DNA of 25,510 bases from a virus, in the IMG/VR virus record IMGVR_UViG_3300040801_006120, positions 1-25,510 of that record; one strand, 5' to 3'. Positions 15,795 through 23,177 of this stretch are shown one piece after another. Numbering within the stretch: position 1 is the first letter of the stretch; each line of letters opens with the position of its first letter. Below the pieces are notes generated by a model. The model was not told the DNA's origin. It was given only the letters and a program-made list of their open reading frames with translations, and did not search any database. Position numbers and translations under genes: made by a program.

Positions 15795-15998
15795 ATGCAG
15801 ATCATCCTGACCACCTCGCTGGTCGGCCACGGCTTCGCCCACAACGCCGGCGACACCATCGACCGCCCCGACGCCGAAGCCCAGCGGCTCATCGAAGCTG
15901 GCTACGCCACCGCCCCCGAGGCTGACAAACCGAAGCGGGGCAAAGCGGCGAAGCCGGCCGCAGCCCCGACGCCGCCGGCCACGCCACCCGCCAAGTGA
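15795..15998 (+). CDS. Small head-region protein, copy A (67 aa)
   Basis: A short protein with a compact N-terminal half and a Lys/Pro/Ala-rich tail (residues 42-67). The N-terminal half contains LVGHGFAHNAGDTIDRPDAEAQRLIEAGYATAP, a pattern repeated in the next gene. Small proteins ending their domain in RLIEAGYA are common just after phage capsid genes; their role is poorly defined. GGAG about nine bases upstream supports the ATG. No membrane segment. Confidence 0.7.
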   Translation: MQIILTTSLVGHGFAHNAGDTIDRPDAEAQRLIEAGYATAPEADKPKRGKAAKPAAAPTPPATPPAK

Positions 15999-16001
15999 CC
16001 A

Positions 16002-16211
16002 ATGACCGACAACAATCCCGCCCAACCTGACGCCGCAGAACACTCGGAAGCCCCGGACACCATCCGCATCCGTGCCCGGCTGAACATCGTCGGCCACGGC
16101 CTCGCCCTGCAGACCGGCGACATCGCCGACCTGCCCGCCGCCCAGGCCATGCGGCTGCTGGAAAGGGGCTACGCCACCCCCGCCCCCGCCGCAGAGATTG
16201 AAACCCGCTAG
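16002..16211 (+). CDS. Small head-region protein, copy B (69 aa)
   Basis: Paralogue of the preceding gene, starting three bases after it. Residues 27-61 repeat its pattern: NIVGHGLALQTGDIADLPAAQAMRLLERGYATPAP. The order of domain and tail is reversed: here the extra sequence is an N-terminal acidic extension (residues 1-20), not a C-terminal basic one. The pair looks like a tandem duplication. Function unknown; they may be minor head or decoration-type proteins. Confidence 0.7.
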   Translation: MTDNNPAQPDAAEHSEAPDTIRIRARLNIVGHGLALQTGDIADLPAAQAMRLLERGYATPAPAAEIETR

Positions 16212-16213
16212 CC

Positions 16214-16810
16214 ATGTACCAGCCGTCACGCATCGTGAGCCGCGCCACCGAGGCCGAACCCTTCATCAGCCTGGATGATGTCAAAGCTCACCTGCGCATC
16301 GAACACGACGCCGACGACAACCTACTGGTGGACCTGCAGGATGCCGCCGTTTCGTTCTTCGAGTTTGAGACGCGAACCATCATTCAGCCGTCGATGCTCC
16401 GCACGAGCTTCGACGCATGGCCCGCCGGCCTGCTGCACCTACCCCGGCCACCGCTACGTTTCGTGGACTCCATCCGCTACATCGACCCGCAAGGCCAGAC
16501 GCAGACGCTGCCGCCCAGCGCGTACGTCGCCGACACCGAGGCCCGCCCCGGCCGGGTTCAGTTCACCGGAACCCTACCGCCGCTGGCCGACCGGCCGGGG
16601 GCCATCACCATCGACTACGCCGCGGGCTACGGCCTGACCGTCGCCGGCGAAACCACCACCCCGCCCGACCTGCTGCTGCAGGGCATCAAATTGCTGATCG
16701 GAAGTTGGTACGAGAATCGAGCCGACACCAGCGACCGGCGCGTCAACAGCACCCCCATCGCCGTGGATCGCATCGCCCAGCAGTTCCGCTTCATGGGGGT
16801 GGGAACATGA
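16214..16810 (+). CDS. Head-tail connector (gp6-like)
   Basis: 198 aa. The N-terminal region EPFISLDDVKAHLRIEHDADDNLLVDL is the standard opening of the gp6/phiE125-gp8 connector family, followed by helices around ISFFEFE-like sequence and a beta segment with LPRPPLRFVDSIRYID. It forms a ring under the portal and extends the DNA channel. Length is longer than the minimal family member because of the C-terminal beta-rich part. The stop overlaps the next start (ATGA). Confidence 0.88.
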   Translation: MYQPSRIVSRATEAEPFISLDDVKAHLRIEHDADDNLLVDLQDAAVSFFEFETRTIIQPSMLRTSFDAWPAGLLHLPRPPLRFVDSIRYIDPQGQTQTLPPSAYVADTEARPGRVQFTGTLPPLADRPGAITIDYAAGYGLTVAGETTTPPDLLLQGIKLLIGSWYENRADTSDRRVNSTPIAVDRIAQQFRFMGVGT

Positions 16811-17130
16811 TCGACGCCGGCACCCTACGCCATCGCATCCAGATTCAAAGAAAAGTTGCCGGCAGCGACGACGGCTACCGCCCCCGGTACGACTGGCAGA
16901 CCATCGCAACCGTCTGGGCCGAGGTCGCACCCACCACCGGCACCGAGCGGGAACGCGACGACGGCATCGTCACCGAACAACGCTACCGCATCAAGATGCG
17001 ACATAACCCCGAGCTACGCCGCACCGACCGCATCCTGCACCGCGGCGAGGCCATCGACCTGACCAGCGTCATCGACATCGACGGCCTACGCCGCATCACC
17101 CAGGCCGAGGGGTTCGTCAATGGCGAGTAA
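16807..17130 (+). CDS. Head-tail joining / adaptor protein
   Basis: 107 aa from ATG 16807, which overlaps the previous stop; the frame is open further upstream but that would run through the connector gene. The opening MIDAGTLRHRIQIQRK, then TIATVWAEVAPTTGTERE, and later EQRYRIKMRHN and ILHRGEAIDLTSVIDIDG, are typical of the SPP1 gp16-like / Phage_H_T_join family, which closes the head channel and receives the tail. It overlaps the gp10-like gene by eleven bases. Confidence 0.88.
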   Translation: MIDAGTLRHRIQIQRKVAGSDDGYRPRYDWQTIATVWAEVAPTTGTERERDDGIVTEQRYRIKMRHNPELRRTDRILHRGEAIDLTSVIDIDGLRRITQAEGFVNGE

Positions 17131-17575
17131 ACGACGCGCCGAGCTAGAGGGAGCCGCCGAACTGCAGCGGCTACTGGATCAGCTGCCGGCCAAAGTTCAG
17201 CGGAAAGTCAGCCGCGCCGCTATTTCAGCCGGGCTTACGCCAATCCTGCGGGCCATGCGGAAAGGCGTCCCCGTCAAGGAAGGGACGCTGAAAAAGAGCC
17301 TGGGCCGGAAGGTGAAGGCTTACCCGAAAACGTACACCACCGTCGGCCTCGCCGGACCCAAGAAGTACGCCGCCCCCCACGCCCATCTGGTCGAATATGG
17401 GACCGGCCCACGCTACGACAAGGACGGCAACTACGCCGGGCAGATGCCACCCAACCCCTTCGTTCGCAAGGCCCGCGATGAGCAGACGACCGCGGCCGCT
17501 ACCGCGGTGGCTAAGAAAGTGAAAGAAGGCGTGCACCGGGAGGCGGCCAAGGCCGCGGCGGGGGGCGGCCGATGA
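17120..17575 (+). CDS. HK97 gp10-like tail-completion protein
   Basis: 151 aa. Family marks are a helical start (ELQRLLDQLPAKVQRKVSRAAI), APHAHLVEYGTGPRY with the conserved VEYGT segment, and MPPNPFVRKARDE. The last 30 residues are a basic, Lys/Ala-rich helix. Proteins of this family lie between the head closure and tail terminator genes and take part in tail completion. Overlaps both neighbours. Confidence 0.88.
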   Translation: MASKRRAELEGAAELQRLLDQLPAKVQRKVSRAAISAGLTPILRAMRKGVPVKEGTLKKSLGRKVKAYPKTYTTVGLAGPKKYAAPHAHLVEYGTGPRYDKDGNYAGQMPPNPFVRKARDEQTTAAATAVAKKVKEGVHREAAKAAAGGGR

Positions 17576-17991
17576 TCCTCAAAGCCATCCGCCACCTGCT
17601 GCTAAACGACTTCGGCGTCCAACCCCTGCAGCCCGCCGTCCACGTCGGCTTCAAGCCCCAGGACGAAACGGGCAACTCCGTGGTGCTGCACCTAATCAGC
17701 GCCGCCCGCGGCCACCACATGACCGGACCGTCGGGTTTCGTCAAAGGCACGGTGCAGATTGATGCCTACGCCGCCGAGCCGAAAGACGCCGACGAACTGG
17801 CCGACGCCATCCGGCAGTGCCTGGACGGCCGGCACGGCACCGTTACCGACCTAGCCATCGACTACATCGAACTGGACGACCAGCGTGCCCTGAACATTAA
17901 CCCGCCCAAAGGCCGGGCCACCCCGATCTTCGGCATCTCGGCCGATTACCGCTACGCCCACCGCGAACTGACAACGAACCCGAACCCATAA
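17572..17991 (+). CDS. Tail terminator-like protein (DUF3168 type)
   Basis: 139 aa. The pattern fits the DUF3168 / tail-completion group: an N-terminal helix (MILKAIRHLLLNDFG), then a strand region with VGFKPQDETGNSVVLHLIS, then GTVQIDAYAAEPKDADELADAIRQCLDG. The final strand FGISADYRYAHRE is also usual. It caps the tail tube and joins it to the head. Position between gp10-like and tube genes agrees. Start overlaps the previous stop (ATGA). Confidence 0.8.
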   Translation: MILKAIRHLLLNDFGVQPLQPAVHVGFKPQDETGNSVVLHLISAARGHHMTGPSGFVKGTVQIDAYAAEPKDADELADAIRQCLDGRHGTVTDLAIDYIELDDQRALNINPPKGRATPIFGISADYRYAHRELTTNPNP

Positions 17992-18007
17992 CCCGGAGGA
18001 TTGAATA

Positions 18008-18430
18008 ATGCCCGACACCACCAAAGGCCACCACACCATCATCAAGGTTGGCGACGCCGACAACCACCTGGACGCCGCCACCTGGACCCGACTCGGGAAC
18101 GTCACCGAGCTAACGCCATTCACGGCCGACGCTGACGATATCGATGTTTCTCATATGGAGAGTATCGACCAATGGCGGGAGTTCGATCCCGGCTGGGCCG
18201 AGGCCGGCGAGATCGAAGTCACGCTGCAGTACGTCAAATCTGAGAACGCAACCATCTACGGCCTTTTCCGCGTGAAGCGGGGCTACCAGATCGAGTTCAG
18301 CGATGGCAGCGTCTGGGAGTTCGACGGCTTCATCAACAGCTTCGGCAACGAAGCCGAGCGCGAAGACATCATCACCACCACCGTCGGCGTCAAGATCAGC
18401 GGCAAGCCCGCCTTCACCCCCGCCGCCTAA
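18008..18430 (+). CDS. Major tail tube protein
   Basis: 140 aa, with a strong CCCGGAGG before the ATG, consistent with high expression. The protein is beta-rich: ITELTPFTADADDIDVSHMES-like sequence early, GEIEVTLQYVKSENATIYGLF in the middle and DGSVWEFDGFINSFGNEAEREDIITTTV late, the last segment being typical of siphovirus tube proteins. It polymerises around the tape measure. A terminator-like hairpin follows the gene. Confidence 0.88.
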   Translation: MPDTTKGHHTIIKVGDADNHLDAATWTRLGNVTELTPFTADADDIDVSHMESIDQWREFDPGWAEAGEIEVTLQYVKSENATIYGLFRVKRGYQIEFSDGSVWEFDGFINSFGNEAEREDIITTTVGVKISGKPAFTPAA

Positions 18431-18446
18431 CCAACTTCACGGTTCG

Positions 18447-18479
18447 ACCCTCGGCGGCATCGTCGCCGTCGGGGTTCTT
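18447..18479 (+). terminator. Terminator-like hairpin after the tail tube gene
   Basis: An imperfect GC-rich stem: ACCC and CGGCGGC on the left face GTCGCCG and GGGGT on the right, with one or two mismatches and an ATC loop, followed by TTCTT. As after the capsid gene, it would reduce expression of downstream genes relative to the tube protein. Confidence 0.45.
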
Positions 18480-18515
18480 ACACGCACCCACTAAACACCA
18501 CCCGGAGCTACAACG

Positions 18516-18869
18516 ATGCTCGACCGTACCGCCATCCTGAACGCCGCCACCGCCGCCGAGGCACCCACGCCCGTGGACATGCCCAGCTGGGGCGGCCCCG
18601 TCTACCTCCGCCCCGTCACGCTGGCCCAGGTTCGTGCGGCCACCACCGCCGCCGAGGCCGCCGGCCTGGAAGACGCCACCTACATGCTGCTGGCCCGCTG
18701 CATCGAGCAGGCCGACGGAACGCGGCTATTTGCCGACGAAGACGCCACCGCCCTGGAAGCGATGCCCCTGCGGACGGTCAAGCCGCTGCTGGCCACGCTG
18801 AACGCCATCAACGGCTTCGATGAGACGGCGGAAGCCCTCGCGGGAAACTCCGCGCCGACCCCGGCCTGA
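18516..18869 (+). CDS. Tail assembly chaperone (lambda gpG-like)
   Basis: 117 aa, preceded by GGAG about ten bases upstream. It is a helical protein with acidic patches. The position between tail tube and tape measure is that of the G-type chaperones that coat the tape measure during assembly. Near the end, codons 110-111 (GGA AAC) lie in the slippery heptamer GGGAAAC (18842-18848). A -1 shift there enters the downstream ORF without meeting a stop. Sequence similarity to lambda gpG is not evident by eye; the call rests on position, size and the frameshift signal. Confidence 0.75.
   Translation: MLDRTAILNAATAAEAPTPVDMPSWGGPVYLRPVTLAQVRAATTAAEAAGLEDATYMLLARCIEQADGTRLFADEDATALEAMPLRTVKPLLATLNAINGFDETAEALAGNSAPTPA
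18842..18848 (+). promoter_or_regulatory. Programmed -1 frameshift slippery site GGGAAAC
   Basis: The heptamer sits in phase as G GGA AAC (X XXY YYZ), the arrangement of the lambda GGGAAAG site. The -1 frame reads CTC CGC GCC GAC CCC GGC CTG AGA TTC GAG ATG with no stop, into the 18878 ORF. A weak stem GCCG/CGGC (18854-18865) begins five bases downstream. The fused product would be about 222 aa. Confidence 0.75.
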
Positions 18870-18877
18870 GATTCGAG

Positions 18878-19183
18878 ATGTTCATAGCCCGCACCGTGCT
18901 GCACAGCACCCACGCGGAGCTACAGCAGCGAATGACGCCCCGCGAACTGCGGCAATGGTCGGCTCTGTATTCGATTGAACCCTGGGGCGAGGAACGCGAC
19001 GACGCCCAGGCCGACACCGTATGCAACTTACTGGCGGCGCTGCACACCCCGAAGGGTAAGAGTTTCAAAGCCCGCCGCTACACCCCCGACTATTCGCAGG
19101 CGATGCGGCCGCCGCAGACGGAAGCGGACATGATCCGTACCGCCCAAAACATTAGCGCCATGATGAGCGCATCCGGGAGCTAA
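18878..19183 (+). CDS. Tail assembly chaperone T domain (gpT-like, expressed as frameshift fusion)
   Basis: 101 aa if started at ATG 18878, but more probably the C-terminal part of a G-T fusion made by -1 frameshifting. MTPRELRQWSALYSIEPWGEERDDAQADTV is the DUF4035 / gpT hallmark (helix, then the EPxGEER motif). The rest is short and basic, with no further domain. gpT-type domains recruit the tube protein to the chaperone-coated tape measure. No good Shine-Dalgarno precedes the ATG, which favours the fusion as the main product. Confidence 0.8.
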   Translation: MFIARTVLHSTHAELQQRMTPRELRQWSALYSIEPWGEERDDAQADTVCNLLAALHTPKGKSFKARRYTPDYSQAMRPPQTEADMIRTAQNISAMMSASGS

Positions 19184-19186
19184 ACC

Positions 19187-21724
19187 GTGGCCACCAGCAT
19201 CGGCAATCTCAACGTGAAGCTGACGGCAGGCCTCAGTGGTTTTGCCCGTGGGATGCAACGCGGCGGGGGCTACGTTGACACGCTGCAGAACAAGGTCGGC
19301 GGCCTCACCTCGAAGATCGGAAAGCTGGCGACGGTTGGCGGTGCGCTGCTGGGGGCCGGCGGTCTGCTGGCCGGCCTGGGCACCGGCGTGAAGCTGGCCG
19401 CGGAGTACGAACAGGCCGGCGTCGCCATGGCCACCATGATCGGCTCGGCGTCCAAAGCCGAGGCGGTGCTTGCGGACCTGAACGACTTCGCCGCGTCCAC
19501 CCCCTTCGAGATGCCGGGGCTAACCGACGCCACCAAAAAGCTGCTGGCGTTTGGCTCCACACCGGATGCCGTCATCGGCGAACTGCGGATGCTCGGCGAC
19601 ATCGCCGCCGGTATTGGCCAGCCGGTGGATCAGCTGGCCGAACTGTACGGCAAGGCCAGAGTATCCGGCCGGCTGTTCGCCGAGGACGTGAACCAATTGA
19701 CCGGCCGCGGCATCCCCATCATCGCCGCACTGGCCAAGCAATTCGGCGTGGCCGACGCGGAGGTCAAGAGCCTGGTGCAAAGCGGCCGCGTGAACTTCGG
19801 TCACCTGCAGGCCGCACTCCAAGACCTGACCGCCGACGGCTCGCAATTCGGCGGGATGATGGCCGCCCAAAGCCAAACGCTGGCCGGCCGCTGGTCCACC
19901 TTGCGGGACAATGTCGGGCTGGCCCTGCGGGATCTCGCACGCGCCGGCATCGAGACGTTCAACGTCACCGGGGCCATCGAAGGCCTGACCGTCGCTATCC
20001 AGCACAACATCACCCCAATGATCCAATGGGCCGGGGCCAACGGCGACACAATCCGCACGCTCGCGGTCATGGTGCCCAGTATCTACGCCACCAGCAAAGC
20101 GCTAGCACTGTTCAATGCTACGCTGGCCACTACCAAGACCCTCGCGGTCGGTTCCGCAATCTACGCCGGCCTGGGCCGTATTGCTATGGCCATCGCCTTT
20201 TACGGCGGCGTCATCCCCGCGGCCGTTGCTGGGCTGAAAGCCCTTGCCGTCAGCACCCTTGCACTGAAAGCGGCGACGCTGGGGGCCGTCGCCGTGTTCG
20301 GCACCATCACCGCCGCCTTCGTCAAAAGCCGTATCGAGGGGAAACGGTACAGCGATACCGTCTGGGAGATGGGCCGCAGCCTCGGCATCTTCGACAGCGC
20401 CGCCGCCCGCCTGACCGACGCCTACGAAGACATCAGCGACGCCGCCGATGCCGTCGGTGCCGCCGAGCGGGCCATGGAAGCGGCGAAGAACGACGCCGCA
20501 CGCCTGACCGCCGCCCAGGACTACGCCACCGCCCTGGAACAACAGATCAAGGCCCGCAAGGCCATGCTGAAAATGGAAGGCGAGAGCGTCGGCGATGACC
20601 TACTGACCAACAAGCTGCAGCAGCGGCTGGACGCCGCCCAGGCCGGCATCGAACGAATGCAGGCCGCGGCCCAAACCGCATCACTGGCCCCGCTGACCAC
20701 GCAGCTGGACGCCGCCGGCGACGCCGCGGCCAACGCCCAGCGCGACCTGGACAACTTCGCCGCGTCGGTCTACACCGCCACCCGCAGCCCCGCCGAAGCC
20801 TTCGGCGACGACTTCGCCAAGCTCGAGCAGGCGTTAGCGGCCGGGGCTTTCGACAGCATGGACACTGCCAAACGCGGGCTGCACGCGGCACTAGACGACG
20901 CCATCGGTGGCGCCTCGACCGATCAGCTGCAGAATCTGGCCCGCGACCTGCACGCGCTGGCCATCGCAGGCCGCATCGACCACACCACCTACGAAGCCTT
21001 GTTCTCTAAAGTCGCCGACGCTATCGACCAGCCCGCCGAGAAGATGCGAGAGCTGGCCGCCGCCGGCGCGGCGGTCTATGACGCCACCCGCACCCCAGCC
21101 GAGCAGCACCGGGCCGAGCTGGCCAAGCTGCAAAAAATGCTGGACGCCGGCATCATCGGCTGGACGACATACCAGCGGGCCGTCGATCAGGCCGGCCAGA
21201 AGCTGGCCGACAGCAGCAACGCCGCGGGCCGGGCCGTATTCGAGGCCACCCGCACGCCACTGGAAAAGTACGAAGCCGAGCTCGACAAGCTGTCGGACCT
21301 GCTGAATAACGGCAGCATCGACTGGCAAACGTATGGCCGGGCGGTACAGAAAGCCCGCGGTGAACTGGAATCTGCCGCCGACGCCGCCCAGGCCACCCGC
21401 GCCGAAGCCCTCCGCATCGGATCGGCCGATGCCCAGCTGGCCAGCTTTCAACGGCAAATGGAGGCGGTCACCATCATCGATGCCAGTATGCCGGACATTG
21501 CCTACGCCGCGGCCCCGGCCGCACCAACCCGACCCGACGCCCAGGCCGGCGGCAACGCCCCCGCGATGCCGCCGATGGGCGAAGGCCTGCGGCAGCTACG
21601 GGATGACCTAAGCCAGAAGCAACTGGCCGAGGCCGAGGAACAGACCCGGACGCTGGACCGCATCGAGCGGAACACCCGCACCACCAGCAACAACGTCACC
21701 ACCATCGACATCGTGAGTATCTGA
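19187..21724 (+). CDS. Tail tape measure protein
   Basis: 845 aa from a GTG with GGGAG eight bases upstream. Residues about 70-230 match the tape-measure domain: KLAAEYEQAGVAMATMIGSASKAEAVLADL, FEMPGLTDATKKLLAFG, VSGRLFAEDVNQLTGRGIP. Residues about 290-380 are strongly hydrophobic and may cross the host membrane during DNA entry. The remainder is helical with Ala/Gln/Glu repeats, including three units beginning V-[YF]-x-ATR-[ST]-P at V528, V630 and V684. It sets the tail length; by rough proportion the tail should be in the siphovirus range and not very long. The longest gene in the window. Confidence 0.94.
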   Translation: MATSIGNLNVKLTAGLSGFARGMQRGGGYVDTLQNKVGGLTSKIGKLATVGGALLGAGGLLAGLGTGVKLAAEYEQAGVAMATMIGSASKAEAVLADLNDFAASTPFEMPGLTDATKKLLAFGSTPDAVIGELRMLGDIAAGIGQPVDQLAELYGKARVSGRLFAEDVNQLTGRGIPIIAALAKQFGVADAEVKSLVQSGRVNFGHLQAALQDLTADGSQFGGMMAAQSQTLAGRWSTLRDNVGLALRDLARAGIETFNVTGAIEGLTVAIQHNITPMIQWAGANGDTIRTLAVMVPSIYATSKALALFNATLATTKTLAVGSAIYAGLGRIAMAIAFYGGVIPAAVAGLKALAVSTLALKAATLGAVAVFGTITAAFVKSRIEGKRYSDTVWEMGRSLGIFDSAAARLTDAYEDISDAADAVGAAERAMEAAKNDAARLTAAQDYATALEQQIKARKAMLKMEGESVGDDLLTNKLQQRLDAAQAGIERMQAAAQTASLAPLTTQLDAAGDAAANAQRDLDNFAASVYTATRSPAEAFGDDFAKLEQALAAGAFDSMDTAKRGLHAALDDAIGGASTDQLQNLARDLHALAIAGRIDHTTYEALFSKVADAIDQPAEKMRELAAAGAAVYDATRTPAEQHRAELAKLQKMLDAGIIGWTTYQRAVDQAGQKLADSSNAAGRAVFEATRTPLEKYEAELDKLSDLLNNGSIDWQTYGRAVQKARGELESAADAAQATRAEALRIGSADAQLASFQRQMEAVTIIDASMPDIAYAAAPAAPTRPDAQAGGNAPAMPPMGEGLRQLRDDLSQKQLAEAEEQTRTLDRIERNTRTTSNNVTTIDIVSI

Positions 21725-21728
21725 ACCC

Positions 21729-22640
21729 ATGGCCATCGTCAGCGTCAAGGAAAAGTTCGACCGCCGCAGCACCCGCAAACGGAAAGACGGTAGCAACACC
21801 ATTACCACCCACACCCGCGTGTGGATCGTGGAGTGCTCAGACATCCGCGACGGCACCGCCGAGGCCGCCGAGGCGGCAGGCGTCCCCCAGATCGGCGAGG
21901 CCCACCCCCAGTCCTTCGGCTGCGAATGCACCAGCGTCGATGCTGACCCGCTGGACCGCGATAGCCACAGGTTCGAGGTCACCGCCGAGTACAGCGACGA
22001 GGCCGACGCCGGCGGCAGCGACCGCGAGCTACCGCCGCTGGATCGGCCTTGGGATATCAGCTGGGGCGGCACCGCCAGCACCGGCCCATACTTCATCGAC
22101 ACCGAGGACAAGCCCGTGGTCAACTCGGCCGGCGAGGCCTTCGATAGCTTCCTGGAACGCGAGACCTCGGAACTGACCATCACCATCACGAAGAACCACG
22201 ACCGCGGCGACCCCGGCACCGACGAGCTCTACTCGAATACCACTAACGACAACGATGTCCAGATCGCCGGCACCGTCTTTCTCAGCGGGACGCTCAAGCT
22301 ATCTCCCATCCAGGCCAGCCATGTCACCGAAACCAGCGGCGGCTACACCATCAGCTACTGGCGGAAAACCTTCCAGATGAAGGCCCGCCGCGACGGCTGG
22401 ACCGAACGGCTGGAAGACCGAGGCTACAACGAACGCATCCCCGAGCAGATCGACCACGACGGCGACAGCACGACGATCTACAAGATGCGGCCGATCCTGG
22501 ATACGAACGCACAGAACGCCCGCAAGCCCCAACTGCTCGACGGCGACGGCAAGCTGCTGGCCATCGATGCCCCGCCCGTTGAACTGGAGTTCAAGCCCTA
22601 CCAGCCGCTGGGCTGGGCCGGCCTGGGCTTCACCGCATAG
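21729..22640 (+). CDS. Distal tail-region protein of unknown function (303 aa)
   Basis: Begins four bases after the tape-measure stop. It is an acidic, beta-rich protein with many Thr/Asp residues. Recurrent short motifs include WDISWGGTASTGPYFIDTE and SGTLKLSPIQASHVTE; the end LEFKPYQPLGWAGLGF resembles a structural closing strand. The position right after the tape measure is that of distal tail or baseplate hub proteins, yet no Dit- or Tal-type signature is seen. I do not recognise the family, and a tail-tip component is inference. Confidence 0.75.
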   Translation: MAIVSVKEKFDRRSTRKRKDGSNTITTHTRVWIVECSDIRDGTAEAAEAAGVPQIGEAHPQSFGCECTSVDADPLDRDSHRFEVTAEYSDEADAGGSDRELPPLDRPWDISWGGTASTGPYFIDTEDKPVVNSAGEAFDSFLERETSELTITITKNHDRGDPGTDELYSNTTNDNDVQIAGTVFLSGTLKLSPIQASHVTETSGGYTISYWRKTFQMKARRDGWTERLEDRGYNERIPEQIDHDGDSTTIYKMRPILDTNAQNARKPQLLDGDGKLLAIDAPPVELEFKPYQPLGWAGLGFTA

Positions 22641-22651
22641 GAACCAACGCC

Positions 22652-23131
22652 ATGGCCGACCAACCCACCGCATTTACCAGAGACGCCGCCCGCCGCATCG
22701 CCGACGCCACCCGGCAGGTGGAGGCCACACCGCAGCACACCGGCCAGCGGGCTAACCCATCCCAGCCCGCCGCCGATCAATCCTTCTGGGCACGGATCGG
22801 CTCGATGTCCATCGGTACGGGCGGCTACTCATGGCATCGCATGATCCCGGTGGGCGACGGCCGGCTGGCATTCAGCGACCAGCCGCTATATGGACCCGAT
22901 AGCGCTTTCGAGGCGACGGCCAAGTACAACGTCCCGGTCGGGGCGGTGGTGCGGCTATACCTGAACGGCTACGACGCCAACGGCCAGCCTACCTACACGT
23001 TCAGCTACGGCCCCGCCCCCGAGATGGCGTATCTGCGGCCCCACGACCACCGGGACAATCAGCACGGCGGGTTCGCCTTCGCGGTGTACCACCCCGGCAC
23101 GGCATTGCCGCAGCAGCCATGGGCGATTTAG
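22652..23131 (+). CDS. Tail-tip associated protein of unknown function (159 aa)
   Basis: Last gene of the tail operon. Residues 1-30 form an amphipathic Arg/Ala helix (FTRDAARRIADATRQVE). Residues 30-50 are a Pro/Gln linker. The rest is a small beta-rich domain with aromatic and Gly-rich turns (IGTGGYSWHRM, VRLYLNGYDANGQPTYTFSYG) and a His-rich stretch RPHDHRDNQHGG (possible metal ligands). Such a helix-linker-beta layout suits a minor tail or receptor-contact protein, but no family is recognised. It is followed immediately by an abrupt drop in GC and a convergent minus-strand gene ten bases away. Confidence 0.7.
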   Translation: MADQPTAFTRDAARRIADATRQVEATPQHTGQRANPSQPAADQSFWARIGSMSIGTGGYSWHRMIPVGDGRLAFSDQPLYGPDSAFEATAKYNVPVGAVVRLYLNGYDANGQPTYTFSYGPAPEMAYLRPHDHRDNQHGGFAFAVYHPGTALPQQPWAI

Positions 23132-23177
23132 AGTATTCGAATCACTCAGTCCTAGAGCGACAAGTTGCGAGTATTCG
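23131..23177 (+). repeat. Short direct repeat GAGTATTCG at the composition boundary
   Basis: GAGTATTCG occurs at 23131-23139 and 23169-23177. The first copy is part of an imperfect palindrome centred on TTCGAA (23131-23147). They lie exactly where GC-rich phage DNA changes to AT-richer DNA. A junction (attachment core or insertion scar) is possible, but the pair is short. Confidence 0.3.

Noticed and set aside
23131-23155. tRNA 3' end (T-arm-like GAGTA-TTCGAAT-CACTC) as attachment site
   Set aside because: The loop fits, but the closing pair is mismatched, and no acceptor strand, CCA or other tRNA arms can be found around it.
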